From Hevea brasiliensis (Eukaryota > Streptophyta > Magnoliopsida > Malpighiales > Euphorbiaceae), in contig NC_079498.1 of the NCBI RefSeq assembly GCF_030052815.1, positions 98,598,041 to 98,662,040 of the forward strand: a stretch of 64,000 nt of DNA. Direction: 5' to 3'. The notes under the pieces were generated by a model. It was given only the letters and a program-made list of their open reading frames with translations, had not been told where the DNA came from and did no database searches. The number at the start of each line of letters is the position of its first letter. Position 1 is the stretch's first letter. The position numbers and the translations under genes are program-made. Below, piece after piece: positions 25,000-36,748 of this stretch.

Positions 25000-25570
25000 G
25001 GTCATAACTAGAGCTAGGCAGGTCAAAATGACCTGAAATTTTACCAGTGGTTAGATGGAATATAGACCTAAAACTTTTATGAAGAACACCAATCCAAATT
25101 ATGCCATTAACCCAATCAAATTACTAAGCAAAGTTGGTGACCTGAACCTGCAGAACTGCAGATTACCATATGAACAGTAAAGTTTCAATGGCTATAACTC
25201 TCTCTAGAAAACTCCGATTTAGGTGATTCTTGAACCAATGGAAACCTAAGGCATATTAGAAAATTTCATATGAAGAAAATTAGACCAAATTATAGACCTA
25301 ACTTGATCAAATTTCTGAACGAAGTTAGAATCAATAATCTGCCAAAACAAAATTCTACAGCATGAACAGTAAACGTAATTTGCATATAACTTGAGCTAAA
25401 AAAACTCCAATTGGAGTGATTCAAAAAGAATAATAAACTTAAGACAATAAGGAACATTTTCTATGAAGGAAATTTTACCAAATTCCAACAGTAAAATGAC
25501 CAATGGAATAGTGCAACCTAGACACCAAAAACTGAAAATTGACAATTTTGCCTAAAAGACTTAAGTGTTG
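25000..25570. repeat. About 190-bp diverged sub-repeats in family B LTR
   Basis: Three blocks start near 25000, 25190 and 25382. Each opens with a CATAACT...GAGCTA or CTATAACTCTCTCTAG motif and continues with similar words (ACTCCGAT/ACTCCAAT, AAACTTAAGAC, TATGAAG, ACCAAATT). The same blocks recur in the other B copies. Confidence 0.6.
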
Positions 25571-27886
25571 AGAAAATGACCAAAACTAACAAGTTTGGTG
25601 ACTAAAATGTGGTATGTGGGTGAAGTTGGAATTCTCATACCTATTAAGCCTTAGAAAGTCAACAATTTGACTTGAATAGTATAGTGAATAGTAACCCGAA
25701 ACACAAAAATTTCAAGAACGTCGAGTTTAGCACATTAGAGCTAGGTAAAAGTGAAGTTAAAATTATATTTGGATTTATGCTAAGTTATGGTACTGAAACA
25801 CTGTGAAACTGTGTGTTTCAGCTGAAAAAGACTTGGAATCTCTGAGAGACTGAGTCAAGGCCTAGAGGCGACTCACGTCAGGTCTGTGCACAGTAATTTT
25901 TAATTAAATATATAATTCCTGAAAATTTGATTTTTTTGAGTTAATTATGAATTGCATTGCCATTTATAATTCTAAATATGACTTTGAAAATTGATCAGAT
26001 TTCTCATAAATTATTTGAATAAATTGTTTTGAACTGATTTTGTGTTCACACTTAGCATGACAGTATCACATTATTCTTCCTCCATTTATGGGGTTGAGAT
26101 CGTTCATTTTCCTCCCTCTCTGGCTTACCAGTTGAGGTCGAGATCGGATGAGTACTCATTAGCTAGCTAGCCACCTCCCTCATTGATTTCGATTAGTGGG
26201 GTTGTAGATTGCTTTGTAGTGGTGTACAACACGGCATTGATCGGAAATTTTGTGTCATAGCTTAAGTTGTGTATGAATTGGCAACACTGTATTTCTTAAA
26301 TTATTTGACTAAATTGTGTTATTATGAGCTTTGATAATTTGTGAAATGTGATTGAGAAATATTTAAATTGTGTTTTGGCAATGAATGTTTTATGTACTGC
26401 ATTTCAAATTTTTATTGTGCACCACTGAGTATTTTTATACTTAGCGATAACTTATTTTGCTGTCGCAGATAAGAGCAAAGAGAAAGCGGCAGAGTGAGCT
26501 GCGGGATTGATAAGAACTCTTAATCACTTTTGTACGGGTATTGTTTTATACCCTTGTAATTATATTGATGTAAATACTGTAATGTCATAAGTATCAATGT
26601 AAAGTGAGCAGTTGTGTAATAAATTGTAATAATTTTATTTTTGGATTGTATATCTGTAAATTTAATTTGTGCATACAATATTGATGGAATGATATGAAAT
26701 AGTTTGTTTTGAGAATTTTGAGATGACAAATTTTGGATTAAATTATGGAATTGATTTGAGATGTGTTGACTTGAAATTATTTAGTGGTTGAGAGTTGTGA
26801 AAAATTTTTGGAATTGTTTTTCACAGGTTTTTGAAGAACTGTTTTCTCAAAATATAGACGAAACTCTGTCAAAATTTTTATAAAATTTGCGGTAAAATTA
26901 AAATGAACAAAAAATTTTACTAGTTTATAAGCTTTGAATAAATGATTTTAATTCCTACCAAAATGCTCACCACTTCCAAAATGCAAGAAAATAGTTTTAA
27001 AATCCATTGTAGTGTACTTAATGAATTATCGGTAGGTGAAGTTCGGTAGTTCATTAGGTATTCTACGGGATCATGTTATGCCTTACAGAGGGGTAAGGTG
27101 TGACATTGTGAAATGGAGTTTAAATTCTTTATGACATTTACTGTCTTTTGAATTTAACTATGATGTTGAGTATCCACCGTTTATATGATTTATGGCTTAT
27201 GGTTTTAAATTGTATTTTCTTAATATTGTGCACCACTGAAACATTGGCTTAGTGATAGTTTTTTCATTGTTGTCGCAGGTAGACAGACGGACAGAGCAGC
27301 AGAGTAGGCTGCTTGTGCTACATTTTAAGATTTCTCCGGGCATATTGAGTATACCATATTTTTTAGTTTTTGTTGTAATGTATGTGCTCTGTATGTATAT
27401 ATTGTACTTGGTCTTGAGCATTTGTAAAGTAAAATTGTAAATTATTTTGGCTTGTAAAAATATTATGACATATTTCTCTTATCTTAGCTGTTGGAAACAC
27501 TGGAAAATTGTTGTTGAATTGAGTTGATAAATGTTGAGAAATTTATTTTGTTGAACTGTTATTGGAATTTGGGATTGAGAAATATATTGGAAGTGTTTTT
27601 TTACAAATTTTTGAAGAACTGTTTTATTCAAAATATAGATGACACTCTGCCAAAAATTTTACAGAAATTATTAATACTTTAGATTTATTATTTGGTTCAC
27701 TCCAGTAAAAGAATTTTTTTTTTAACATTTGTCAATAGTGCTCACCACTGTAAAAAAAAATTAAGAAAAGGTTTAAAATCCCTTGTAGTGTATTTAATGG
27801 GTTATCAGTATAAGAAGTTTGGTAATTCATTAGGTATATTACGGGATCATGTTATGCCTTACAGAGGGTTAGGGTGTGACATTTGA

Positions 27887-29378
27887 GATTTGGCTTTCGG
27901 ATTCTTGTTGACCTTCTGGGTTGTGATTGTTTAGTTGGTACTTCTACTTTATCAGTCTCACCTTCTTCACTTGGTTGTTGATACACACTAGTTTGCCATG
28001 AATTTTGAGTCATACCTTGTTTAACATCATTGTCATCATTTGAATCTTTAATTTCATCTGAACTCAACTGGATTTGGGCATATTTCAACTTATCTTTAAA
28101 ACTATCAGAGTTTGGTAATATCTCCTTTTTTGAGGACCACCATGAAGATGTTTCATTGAACACCACACGGGATGTGTAGCACCTTGTAGTTGTAGGATCA
28201 CAACATTTCCACCCTTTTCTTTGGCTATCATATCCCACAAAAATACATCTAACAGCTTTATTGTCAATCTTGCCACGTAAATGATTAGGTACAAATACAT
28301 AGCACACACATCCGAATACTCGAAAATAACTAACTGTAGGTTTCATGTTCCACAATATCTCAAAAGGTGAAAGAAAGCATAACCTTTGTTGAGGAAGTTT
28401 ATTGATCACAAAGGCTGTCGTCCTCATTGCTTCTGCCTAAAAACTTCCTGGTACGTTCTTTGCATGGAGCATACTTCGATAAATTTCAACAAGATGTCTG
28501 TTCTTTCTCTCCGCTACACCGTTTTGTTGTGGTGTGTTGGCATATGTGAATTGGTGACGTATTCGACATTCCCGTAGATACTGGGAAAACTTGTTTGAGC
28601 TATACTCTCCCCCATTGTCAGTGCGCAAGCAAAGAATTTCCTTATCAACTTCTGCTTCAGCTATCTCTTTAAACTCTTTGAACTTTAAAAATGTGTCAGA
28701 TTTTTCTTTTAAAAAGAAAACCCACACATACCTAGAAAAGTCATTAATAAAGGTCACCATATACTTCATCCCACCAATTGATGGCTGCTTAATAGGTCCA
28801 AACACATCATAGTGTATTAATTCTAGTGGTTTCTTTGCTTTAAACTTGGATTCCTCGTACGATAATTGATGTGCTTTACCGTATTGACACCCTGCACAGA
28901 TTGTGTCTGTTCTTACTTCAAGTTGGGGAAGTCCCTTAAGCATCAACTTGCTCATCATCACACTTAGCTTGGAGTAGCTAACGTGACTCAATCGCATGTG
29001 CCATAATTCTGCTGTTTCATTCCTCCTGGTCTTGTCTACATATACAGACTCTGCTGATATCACATAGACTGATTCTAACCTTCGTCCCTTCATCATTGGC
29101 TTTTCTGAAATCTTGAGATCATGATACACCTTCACATCTTGCAGGCCAAACAAAATAAAATGACCTGATGATGTTAATTGTGCTACCGAAAGTAGATTTT
29201 TCTTCATTCCTGGGACATGGTAGACATGTGGAAGTGACACCTGGTTAGCACTATATTGGGGAGAAACAACCGTCTTACCAACGTGAGCTATTGGTAACTT
29301 AGAATTGTTGGTTGTCACCACCACACGGCTTCCTTTGTATTCTGATAAGTCCTGCAGCTTTTCTTTGTCGCCTGTCAT
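27887..29378 (-). pseudogene. Copia pol, first part: integrase
   Basis: The open piece 29378-28437 carries the gag_pre-integrs zinc region (WHMRLSHVS with CAGCQYGK) and the integrase core, with catalytic residues in the contexts [16 protein letters not shown] and GVAERKNR. The piece 28427-27852 continues in another frame through the integrase C-terminal linker and runs out at the insertion site. The protease active site, just upstream (about 29380-29400), reads DSSCS where DSG is expected, so even the protease is probably dead. Confidence 0.85.
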
Positions 29379-29426
29379 ATGATTTGAGCAGCTTGAGTCA
29401 ATGATCCAGTCATTGTCATAATTAAT

Positions 29427-30376
29427 CTATTCAGATGTTGTTATAGTGAGAGCTAACTCTTCAGCAACCCAGTCATCTTTGCTTTTCTCCTTTGTATTGG
29501 AAGTAGGAGTGTTGCTCTCCACAGACCTTTTCTTGGACCAACAAGCTTTTGCCATATGACCCTTCTTTCCACAATTGTAACACTTCCCTTCAAACCTTTT
29601 ACTATTGCCATGATTCTTTGAAGCTCCTCCTAGACGAGAGCTCCCCTCTCCTTGATGATTTTTCACCTTCTCATCATTCTTTTTAGATCCACTAATGACA
29701 TGCTGCTTGTAGGTCCCTCTGCTTTTAATGGTGTAGAGTGCTTCCTTTTCACCCTTCAACGAGACTCTTCCCATTTGCTTAGCCTTGGCCTCTTAACCAG
29801 TAAGCAAATTTTCAAACTCAATAAGTGATGGTTGATTTGGCCAACCCTATACTGTAGCAATGAAGCCTCTAAATTCAAGTCTCAAACCATGAATGATTAT
29901 TTTTTTCATCCTAGTTTCTCCAATTGGAGCTGTTGGATCCAATTCTGAAATTTCATGGCATATCGACTTCACCTTGTGAAAATATTGGGCCACTGTCATA
30001 TCACGTTGCGCTACTGACAACAGATCACTTTCTAACAGCTGCAGTCGCCTGTCATTCTTCTTTGAGAAAAGTGTAGCCAACGTCTCCCAAGCTTCTTTTA
30101 GTGTTTTAGAATCTTGGATATGCTCCAATACGTCTTCTTCTATTATAGTCTTTAGAGCAAACATAGCTTTGCCCGCTTTTATCTTCCACTTCCACAAGGT
30201 ACCACTTCATCCTCTGCCTCCGTTTGTGTAATTTCATTTCCGTTGACTACCTTCCATAGATCTTGGCCTTGTATGTAGGACATCATACATGTTGCCCATG
30301 TATTGTAATTCTGGTTGTTGAGCTTTTTAATTCCTCCAACAATTTGAAGATCAGTCATCTTGTCAGTATATATCAA
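29427..30376 (-). pseudogene. Copia gag
   Basis: Open pieces 30376-30179 and 30197-29847 cover the UBN2-type gag. Piece 29774-29427 holds one CCHC knuckle (CYNCGKKGHMAKAC) before the protease. The first start codon is about 45 bases after the primer binding site. One frameshift near 30185, a break near 29800 and a stop at 29429-29427 disrupt it. Confidence 0.85.
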
Positions 30377-30420
30377 CTTCCACCAATTTGATGGTACTCA
30401 GACTATCTCACGACTAACTT

Positions 30421-30433
30421 GGCTCTGATACCA
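30421..30433 (-). other. Primer binding site (tRNA-iMet)
   Basis: The minus strand reads TGGTATCAGAGCC, four bases inside the 5' LTR edge at 30438. Confidence 0.9.
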
Positions 30434-30437
30434 GAAT

Positions 30438-30809
30438 TGTTGAACACAGAACACAAGCTTTTAATAATCTAAAGAGGAATAAGAATGCACTCAATAATGA
30501 AAAGCTCACAACTCAATTTGTTTTCAAAAGGAAGTTACTTTATTTGATCCAATAGCAGCCTTATATAGGCTTACAAAGAAAGACACGTTAACATGATTTC
30601 TCCAACAAACTCCATGACTTCACTAACAAGACTCAACTAAACCACTAAAATATAGAAACAAACTAGTAACAATTCATGGCTAAAAAATAGCAACATACTC
30701 ATAACAGTTAAACCCATTAAGATAGCATTAACAATTAAAACTAATTCCGAACTGACTTTGTCAAATCAACCTTCTAGAAACCATCAGGCTGGTGTTGCAA
30801 GCTTTAACA
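30438..30809 (-). mobile_element. Copia 5' LTR (372 bp)
   Basis: Partner of the LTR at 18819-19191, with the same TGTTGAACA...TTTAACA ends on the plus strand. Differences are scattered substitutions. On the minus strand it is followed by the primer binding site. Confidence 0.92.
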
Positions 30810-31051
30810 TTGGCACATCAATAACATTAAATTAAATTAAAATTTACTAAATATATAAAAATGAGAGAGATGGAAAATTTTAGTGCTCCATGTGACTACT
30901 TTTATAATAAAATTTTAAATTATTTTATTAATTTTAAGATATATATAATTATTAAATTTTTATAATTAAATGAAATACTAAAAATATTATAAGACATTAA
31001 ATAAGAAATTTACAAAATTTTAACCATTAATTAAATATTAATTCAATATAT

Positions 31052-31751
31052 CTAATATTTTCAATTATTTAGTCATGAAAATTGAAGTAACAATCATAAT
31101 AATAATAATAATAATTAACAAGAAACTAAAAAGAGAATTAAATAAAAATAAATAAATACTTAACATAAAAAATAATAACTACTATACTTATAAAACATGA
31201 TAATCTTTACATGATAAGTACCATGTGACAATACTAAGATAATATTTGTCTATGTGGCAATACCAAGAAAAACTTTGCAGCTATAATATCTAATGTTTTC
31301 AATTATTTAGTTATGAAAATTGAAGTAACAATGATAATTGAAAGGAAAATAAAAGAGAATTAAATAAAAAATAAATTTTAATATTTAACACAAAAGATAA
31401 TAATTATTTTAATTATAAAACATAATAATCTCTACATTATAATTGCCATATGGCAACACCAAGATAAAATTTGTCCACTTGGTAACATCAAGAAAAACTC
31501 TATATGATTTAATATCTTATGTTTTCAATTATTTAGTCATGAAAATTGAAGTAACAATGATAATAATAAAGATAATTAAAATGAAAAAAAAATTAAATAA
31601 AAAAGTAGAATTAAATACTTAATATAAAAGATAATAATTATAATAATTATAAAACATGATAATCTTTATATAATAAGCATTGCCATGTGGCAACATCAAT
31701 AGAAAATTTGTCCATATGGCAATACCAAAAAAATCTCTCCATGCTTTAATG
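31052..31751. repeat. Diverged tandem repeat, three units of about 230 bp
   Basis: Units start at about 31052, 31290 and 31516. Each begins CTAAT(A/G)TTTTCAATTATTTAG, continues CATGAAAATTGAAGTAACAAT, has an AAATAAAA-rich middle and ends with GGCAA(C/T)A(C/T)CAA-like words. The units differ from each other by many substitutions and short indels. Confidence 0.8.
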
Positions 31752-32181
31752 TCTGTCTAACTAAATGTTTGTGCTATGCATAAATTTAATAAAAAATAAT
31801 TTTTTTATATTTAACTTAAATTTTAATATTTTGCTTTTCATTAAAATTATTTTTAATTTTTCTTTTAATTTTATCATTACAATTTATAACATATCGCTAT
31901 AATACTCCCCTTTAATACTTTATTTTTAATATTTACATATTTAATTTAATTTTTTTAATAAAATTATATTTTTATCACTTTTATTAATATAGCCATAAAT
32001 TATAAATCAATGGCTATTTAATGCAATTTATTGTTTTATGTTTTAAAATTATAAATTTAACATAATTGGTTAAAGAAAAAATTGAAATATTAATATAAAA
32101 ATATTAATAAGCAGGTTAAACTCTTTTAAAAAAGTGTTACATGGTAATTTATAGGGAAACCTGGTCTAATTTATAATAGAG

Positions 32182-32400
32182 ATAATATTTTTAATTATTT
32201 AGCCATGAAAATTGAAGTAACAATGATAATAATAAAGATAATTAAAAAGAAAATAAAAATGTAATTAAATAAAAAAGAATTAAATACTTAACATAAAAAA
32301 TAATAATTTTTATAATTATAAAATATAGTAATTTCTATGTGATAAATCTATGTGTCAACATCAAGAAAAAATTTGTTTAATGGCAACACTTATATATAGG
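32182..32400. repeat. Fourth, separated unit of the 230-bp repeat
   Basis: It has the same TTTTTAATTATTTAGCCATGAAAATTGAAG opening words and similar body as the three units at 31052-31751, separated from them by about 430 bases of AT-rich DNA with no gene. Confidence 0.7.
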
Positions 32401-32442
32401 ATAACAATAGAGAAAAATTCATTTGTCTTTGTAAATATTTAG

Positions 32443-34145
32443 TGTAACACCCCTGATTTTTATATATTATTATTGGGCTTCGTATAGGTATCCTCAATTC
32501 GCGGAAATTCGACAGTTGTCCGGATCTGTGAATTTCCGCATGCACCAGCTACTGGAAAAGTCTCCGAATTGGATCAAGGTTTTGGCTACCCCACCATTGT
32601 CAGGCATCCCGAGCGCGTTCCCGAAGTCGGAATCGGCAAAGGTAAACCCGAACCTTGCTTTTTCGTAATTTTCTAGTGCTTAAATAGGATTAAAAATCCA
32701 TAAAATATTCGTGATACCTTAGAAAATTACGATTCTTTTTGCAATAGCTTAGTAATATTTCTAAGGACCGCGGGGCAGAGTTTTATAATTTTTAGAGCTT
32801 ATTTGAGCAGTTTTTGCAAAAATGATCAATTATAATGACTAAATTGAAATTTTACATATTGTGATGAATGATTGATTTGATGGGCCCACGAGGGCTGTGT
32901 GATGTGATTGAGTTGTGGATATATGGATTGTGGATATAGAAGTGTGTTTTGAGCCCTTTGCGAGTTGGGTAGGTCCTAGGTATAGGGAAGATTCTGGATT
33001 TTCGCACGACTTAGACGTATTGGTCTTTTTCTTTGTTTGTATTGAGTCGATTTATTAAATGATTGTAATAAAATTGTCGTGAGCGACCCTTCTTCCTCCG
33101 CCCACCGCCAAAGTGATTGTCGTCAAGTCCGTGAGTAGAATATTAATTTTAATTGTAATTTCGATATTATTATATGTTCAAGCATGCCCATGCATCACTT
33201 ATATGCATATATTTATGTAGTTAAACTCTAGGCACGATTTATGTTGCATTCATAATCGTTGATGTGCCATGGATGTTGTTGTGGTAATTTGGAGCAGCGT
33301 GCGTTGGCGTGCGTGTGATGTGGTGTGGACTATGGATAGACGGGTAGTCACGCTTGAGTAATTGGGACCCGATCCTTCGAGGGGTAGTCACGGCTTGAGT
33401 AATTGGGACCTCGATTTGGTTATTAAGTGGAAGTCCGAGCTTGAGTAATTCGGCACCAGGTTGGATTTAAGAGAGTCGTATAGGGGATCGGCTCCCATAT
33501 GTTATGATTGATACTACAGGTGTGTGAGTGCTCCAAATTACCTTTACGATGCTATGATGTGAATTTATTCGATGTTGCACTTCATTCCACAGTTGCATTA
33601 GTTTTAGATAGTTATAGAGATTATGGTTAAAATTGATATTTTACTTTCTCGAGTCGAACGCTCACTCTGTTCAATATTTTTCTCGGCTACAGGAGGATTT
33701 TATTGTGGTTAACCCGCTTTTCTCCTTCGCAGTTGTTTATCAATAGTTTTGTAATTTTATTTACTCCTAGAATTTCCGCATGTGTTAGAAATATTTAAAT
33801 GATTCGTCTGTAATATAAATCGTCATGTGGACCTGTAAAATTAAATGCATGTTTCATGGAATGGATGAGGGAGCTGAGGTTCCATTTATTTTTATGCCGA
33901 TATGAGTATGTGGAGGGTGAGCTGAGCTCCCCAATTGATGATATATTTTGTTTACAGGTCGGGTGAGTCAAAAACTCCCCGTTGAAAGGTCCACTTTATG
34001 GCCGGATTCTGTCCGGTTGGTTTCTTGAAATTGGGCCCAAATGGGCCTTAGAGTTGGGTTAATGAACAGTTAGGCTTACTACGGGCCTCGGGGCTTTAGG
34101 TGGCCCTGTGTCCTAGTGGTCCGGTCCATAGGTTGGGTCGTGACA
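32443..34145 (+). mobile_element. Gypsy A1 5' LTR (1703 bp)
   Basis: Starts TGTAACACCCCTGATTTT and ends GGGTCGTGACA. It is shorter than its partner because of many 1-4 base losses, largely at CAG/CTG words. Confidence 0.92.
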
Positions 34146-34149
34146 AATG

Positions 34150-34161
34150 TGGTATCAGAGC
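34150..34161 (+). other. Primer binding site of A1 (tRNA-iMet)
   Basis: TGGTATCAGAGC four bases after the LTR end. Confidence 0.9.
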
Positions 34162-35812
34162 TTAGGCTCCAGATTCATAGGGAAAAATTATCTAAGTGTT
34201 GGAAAGAGTCTACTAGGAGTCACATGCGAAGTATAGGATTTTGTTTCGTCTTTTCCTGTAATTCTTTGTTTCTAGATTCTACGTTATACCTCGGGAAATA
34301 TAAGATTACCTCAGTTAGTGTCTTGATTTTCGTGGAGTACACAGAAATGTGAAATAAAGTTAGTAGACATGTGAAGTCTATCATGAGGATACGTACTCCA
34401 AGAAATGTTATATATTTGTCGATGGGTTTAAATGGTGTGCCCATTTCGTAAGGCACGAGTACATAAAAGTGAGTCTTAAAAGTACAGTTGCCCTAGATAA
34501 GGATGAGGATACCACTACTGGCAGTCATCAGTAGATGACCCAGTCAGAATAAGTTTGTGATAATAGAAGATTCAGGAGAGATAAGAAATTAGGAGACCTA
34601 GTCTGTCAGGACGTATCGTAGTAACTATACAATGTTCTCGATGTCTGCTCTGTAAGCTGCAGATTACAGTACCGACATGAGATTATTGTGTAGAGCTGCG
34701 TACTTCCTTGTAGTGCTCATGATAAGGATGTTTGCGAGTCTACATTTGGTACGATTATGCGAACGAGTTCTATATTTGCAGAGGAGTTGGGAACTCTGGT
34801 TAAGAGTCTAGAGTTAGAATATTGATAGGTCACAGTTGGGTGATAACTAGAGTCATGACTCGATTACAAAGATGAGCTAGAGCTACATCAAGAGTTGCCA
34901 TCGCACTGCAGGTTTCGGACTAGTTGCTAAGTAAAGGTGTCACTTATAGATTGAGAATTGTATACGTTGTGTGTATAATTATGTATTAAAGTACAAGTCT
35001 ACTACCTAGAGAAGGTCGAAACTATGAATTGATGATTCACGAGCTATAATATGATAGGAGAGTCATTAATTTGACATGGTTTTGGGCAAGGTGGTAAATG
35101 TAGTATCTTTGTTGCGACAAGTTAGGGTATAGTCCTATCTTTTTAGAAGGGATCAAAGTTATTACTAATAATGGTGACCAACAAAATAGTGCCCAAGATA
35201 GGATCAGTAGAGTGTGGTAGAGAATAGTTGGCTCGGGTATCCCGCAGAGGATGCAAGTTCTATTATAGGAATCATATATAATCGATCACGATGGATGTAA
35301 ATCCTTTGAATTGGATGACGGGTTTGGGTGCGAAACCTTAAGTTTTGGCTAATTGAGTAAACATGGATAATAATAATAATGACAAATAAATAAAATTACT
35401 ACATAATCGCTCGAGGTGGTAAGGGTATTATGTAAGCTAAAGGATAAGAATAGAGATCATACAATAAAAGTATGATGTAATTTCTTGAGTTCCTTTCTAA
35501 TTTCAAATTATTCAAAACAATAGTATAATCTAATTATAATAGTGTTAAGAGTAATAAATTAGTGAAGATAAATCACGAAGGCCAATGGATAAAGAAAGTG
35601 GAATGAAAGTTTGGACAATTGATTGCATGCAATATAATCTAACTTCTAGTGGAAGTACTAGCTAGAGTGGTCAAAGGACCAAATCTGAGTAGCACAGACA
35701 TATGATAACGCGATAGAAACTCTGAAAGATATAGTTAGCAAGTACAGCTATTATGTTAGGAAGAAGAATGGAACCAGGGATAGAATAGTCAAGTTCTATT
35801 TTGGGTCGTGAC
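34162..35812 (+). other. A1 interior without recognisable coding
   Basis: The first about 100 bases match the leader of element A2 (after 45757). Beyond that I see no gag, protease or reverse transcriptase motif in any frame. A 13-base match to the LTR end (TTGGGTCGTGACA) occurs at 35801-35813, right where integrase homology begins. Confidence 0.6.
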
Positions 35813-36686
35813 AATATAGAGTTCCGGCTTCCATAATATCTGACAGAGGGCCCCAGTTCACTTCTCGGTTTTGGAAAAAATTGCAGGAGGCACTTGGCAC
35901 ACAGTTGAACTTCAGTACGGCTTTCCACCCTCAGACAGACGGTCGAAGGACAATCCAAACATCGAAGACATGCTTCGCATGAGTGTTTTGAATTTTGGAG
36001 GTCAATGGGATGAGCGGCTAGCTTTGGTGGAGTTTGCCTACAACAACGATTATCACTCCAAGATAGGGATGCCACCTATGAGGCACTATATGGAAGAAAG
36101 TATAGGTCTCCTCTGTGTTGGACGGAAATGGGGGAAGCGAAGGTGCATGATGTAGACCTAGTGCAGTACACTTCAGAGATAGTTCCTTTAATCGAGGAAC
36201 AGCTTGATTTCAGATGGCGAGAAGAGTTATGCAGACCCCAGACGGAGGGATGTGGAGTTTGCAGTGGGCGACTATGTATTCCTGAAGATTTCTCCAATGA
36301 AGGGAGTCATGAGATTTGGAAAGAAGGACAAGTTGGCACCTCGGTATATTGGACCTTTTGAGGTTACTGATAGAGTTGGAGCAGTTGCCTACCGGTTGGA
36401 GCTACCACCCAACCTTTCTCACGTTCATCCCGTGTTTCACATCTCTATGCTCAGGAAATACATTCCCGATCCTTCTCATGAACTACAGTCGGATGTAATA
36501 GAACTAAAGGAGAACTTGACATTTGAGGAGCAACCTGTAGCCATAGTGGACTACCAAGTGAGACAGCTAAGATCAAAACAGATCCCTATGGTTAAGGTTT
36601 TGTGGAGGAGCCAGTCAGTGGAAGAGTGCACCTGGGAGTCAGAACGGGACATGCGTAGCAAGTACCCTTATCTGTTCAATGTGTAA
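35813..36686 (+). pseudogene. Integrase C-terminal half with chromodomain-like tail (A1)
   Basis: 35813-36190 is homologous to the integrase core of A2 (49827-50200), with small indels that break the frame. 36204-36686 is open for 160 codons and holds the GPFEV-containing integrase C-terminal domain and a tail ending [14 protein letters not shown]...YPYLF, which looks like the chromodomain of Tekay/Del-type chromoviruses. Without the first part of the core it cannot be a working integrase. Confidence 0.85.
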
Positions 36687-36733
36687 TCATGTACTTTATT
36701 ATGCCTTGTGTAAAATTCGAGGACGAATTTTCT

Positions 36734-36748
36734 GTAAGGGGGGAAGAA
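36734..36748 (+). other. Polypurine tract of A1
   Basis: GTAAGGGGGGAAGAA directly before the 3' LTR start, the expected primer for plus-strand synthesis. Confidence 0.85.

Larger units (their letters stand above)
23527..27105 (+). mobile_element. Solo LTR, family B (3579 bp) nested in B'
   Basis: It starts TGTAACACCC and ends AAGGTGTGACA, flanked by a perfect 5-bp TSD TTGTG (23522-23526 and 27106-27110). The same family, in reverse orientation, is at 41627-45274 and 50950-54630. It has no internal domain. The LTR body holds three diverged sub-repeats of about 190 bp (from about 25000) and a paired RY motif at 24058-24083. The large LTR suggests a Tekay/Del-like or similar Gypsy lineage, but without internal sequence this is inference. 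Confidence 0.88.
20748..27881 (+). mobile_element. Solo LTR, family B' (about 3.55 kb without insert)
   Basis: It starts TGTAACACCCC at 20748 and ends GGGTGTGACA at 27881. Flanks TTTAA (20743-20747) and TTTGA (27882-27886) form a 5-bp TSD with one change. It sits inside the Copia pol gene: the reading frame on both sides joins across the site. No gag or pol lies between its ends, so it is a solo LTR left by LTR-LTR recombination. It is itself interrupted by the family B solo LTR at 23527-27105, and its start differs clearly from that copy, so it is a separate subfamily. Confidence 0.85.
18819..30809 (-). mobile_element. Ty1/Copia element with two LTRs, interrupted by nested solo LTRs
   Basis: On the minus strand: 5' LTR 30809-30438, primer binding site, gag, protease/integrase, a 7.1-kb foreign insertion in pol (20748-27881), reverse transcriptase/RNase H, polypurine tract, 3' LTR 19191-18819. 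Without the insertion it would be about 4.9 kb, a normal size. The two LTRs (372 and 373 bp) look about 95% or more identical by eye. The flanks CTAGC and TTGGC match at only 3 of 5 positions, so a TSD is not proven. Coding has several stops and frameshifts. The lineage within Copia is uncertain (Ivana-like in style). Confidence 0.9.

Noticed and set aside
18814..30814. TSD for the Copia element (CTAGC and TTGGC)
   Set aside because: Only 3 of 5 bases agree, so it is not claimed as a duplication even though the element ends are clear.
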